Assembly: GCA_017556565.1 (NCBI GenBank)
Contig: JAFYMQ010000021.1
Span: 1 to 7,293 of the forward strand
Length of the DNA: 7,293 nt
From: Clostridia bacterium
Lineage (GTDB): Bacteria; Bacillota; Clostridia; Oscillospirales; Butyricicoccaceae
Direction of reading: 5' to 3'
Part shown: positions 6,535 through 7,293 of the stretch, one piece after another
Numbering within the stretch: position 1 is the first letter of the stretch
How the letters are laid out: each line of letters starts with the position of its first letter
Program-made: the position numbers and the translations under genes
The notes under the pieces: generated by a model
Told to the model about the DNA's origin: nothing
Seen by the model: the letters and a program-made list of their open reading frames with translations, nothing else
Database searches by the model: none

Positions 6535-7293
6535 ATGAGTGCTATTATCATTGACGGAAAAGAAGTTGCAAAAATTACTTATAAACAGCTCAAGGTGCGT
6601 ACCGCCGCCCTTCAGGAAAAGGGTATTACCCCCGGTCTGACGGTTATAATAGTGGGTGAGAACCCTGCAAGCCAGACCTACGTGGCAAGCAAAGAAAAAC
6701 GCGCCCTCAAGCTTGGCTGGAAGAGCGAGGTCATCCGCCTGCCCGAAAGCGCAAGTCAGCAGGAGCTTTGCGAGATAATCGACAAGCTTAACAATGACGA
6801 GACCATAGACGGTATTCTGGTGCAGCTGCCTTTGCCCAAGCATATCAATGAGCTTGACGTGCTGCAGCGCATCGACCCCAAAAAGGACGTTGACGGCTTC
6901 CATATCGTCAATTCGGGCAAGCTTATTGCAGGTCTGGACTGCTTTATCCCCTGCACACCCAAGGGTGTTATGCAGCTTATCGACTCCTGCGGTGTGGACA
7001 TTGCGGGCAAAAACGCCGTTGTTATCGGCAGAAGCCTGATCGTTGGCAAGCCTGCCGCACTGCTGCTGACCGCACGCAACGCAACCGTTACCCTGTGCCA
7101 CTCCAAGACCGAAAATCTTGCCGACTACACACGCCGCGCTGATATTGTTGTTGCCGCTATCGGCAAGCCTAACTTTGTCACCGCCGATATGGTCAAAGAA
7201 GGCGCTATCGTCATCGACGTGGGCATCAACCGTGTCAACGGTGAGCTGTGCGGCGACGTCGACTTTGAAAGTGTAAAAGAAAAGGCAGGCTAC
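6535..7293 (+). CDS. folD: FolD, methylenetetrahydrofolate dehydrogenase/cyclohydrolase (3' end cut by window)
   Basis: This bifunctional cytoplasmic enzyme interconverts 5,10-methylene-THF, 5,10-methenyl-THF and 10-formyl-THF, supplying one-carbon units for purine and other syntheses. The first 253 residues are present and open to the window edge; family members run to about 280-290, so some 30 residues, including the usual PGGVGPMT motif, lie outside. The N-terminal catalytic domain shows Y49 and K53 in the YVASKEK motif, Q97 in GILVQLPLP and D120 in KKDVDGF, matching the catalytic Tyr, Lys, Gln and Asp of E. coli FolD. PCTPKG (139-144) follows. The nucleotide-binding domain has GRSLIVGKP at 165-173, with Leu where Asn, Glu or similar is common. 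Nothing looks broken. It probably forms a transcription unit separate from murA, given the hairpin and repeat between them, though no promoter is obvious. Confidence 0.95.
   Translation, partial: MSAIIIDGKEVAKITYKQLKVRTAALQEKGITPGLTVIIVGENPASQTYVASKEKRALKLGWKSEVIRLPESASQQELCEIIDKLNNDETIDGILVQLPLPKHINELDVLQRIDPKKDVDGFHIVNSGKLIAGLDCFIPCTPKGVMQLIDSCGVDIAGKNAVVIGRSLIVGKPAALLLTARNATVTLCHSKTENLADYTRRADIVVAAIGKPNFVTADMVKEGAIVIDVGINRVNGELCGDVDFESVKEKAGY

Overview
The window is a cell-envelope control and synthesis locus from a low-G+C-type Gram-positive (Firmicutes), most likely a gut Clostridia member of the Oscillospirales/Ruminococcus kind. This rests on the gene set and protein flavour (a complete WalRK system with WalH- and WalI-like partners followed by MurA), Shine-Dalgarno sites of the AGGAGG/GGTG type, two TTG starts, and fairly G+C-rich coding sequence. 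The genus is an inference. Every gene I recognise is on the + strand.

Layout: 1-298 is non-coding and contains a roughly 153-bp foldback repeat (113-265) ending just before the ribosome binding site of walR. walR (299-1003) encodes the OmpR/PhoB-type response regulator. A 160-bp gap follows, almost filled by a palindromic element whose arms are tandem 7-bp units (1008-1145). Then come walK (1164-2942, TTG start), a WalH/YycH-like membrane protein (2935-4227, overlapping walK by 8 bp) and a WalI/YycI-like membrane protein (4229-5014, one base after the previous stop). A good extended -10 promoter (5017-5045) directly after the walI stop drives murA (5096-6358, TTG start). A hairpin after murA (6365-6395) may be its terminator. 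A second, shorter copy of the heptad element (6406-6497) precedes folD (6535 to the window edge, 3' end missing).

How the genes work together: WalK is a membrane sensor kinase that phosphorylates WalR, which controls peptidoglycan-remodelling genes in Firmicutes. WalH and WalI are single-pass membrane proteins that modulate WalK through their outer and membrane segments. MurA makes the first committed peptidoglycan precursor, so wall regulation and wall synthesis sit side by side. FolD supplies one-carbon folate units and is probably a separate housekeeping unit.

The genes are ordinary in kind, and I see no CRISPR array, defence system, phage gene, transposase, tRNA or rRNA. The least explained content is the pair of heptad-armed palindromes, one of which splits walR from walK. 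I do not see evidence for a wholly new multi-gene system.
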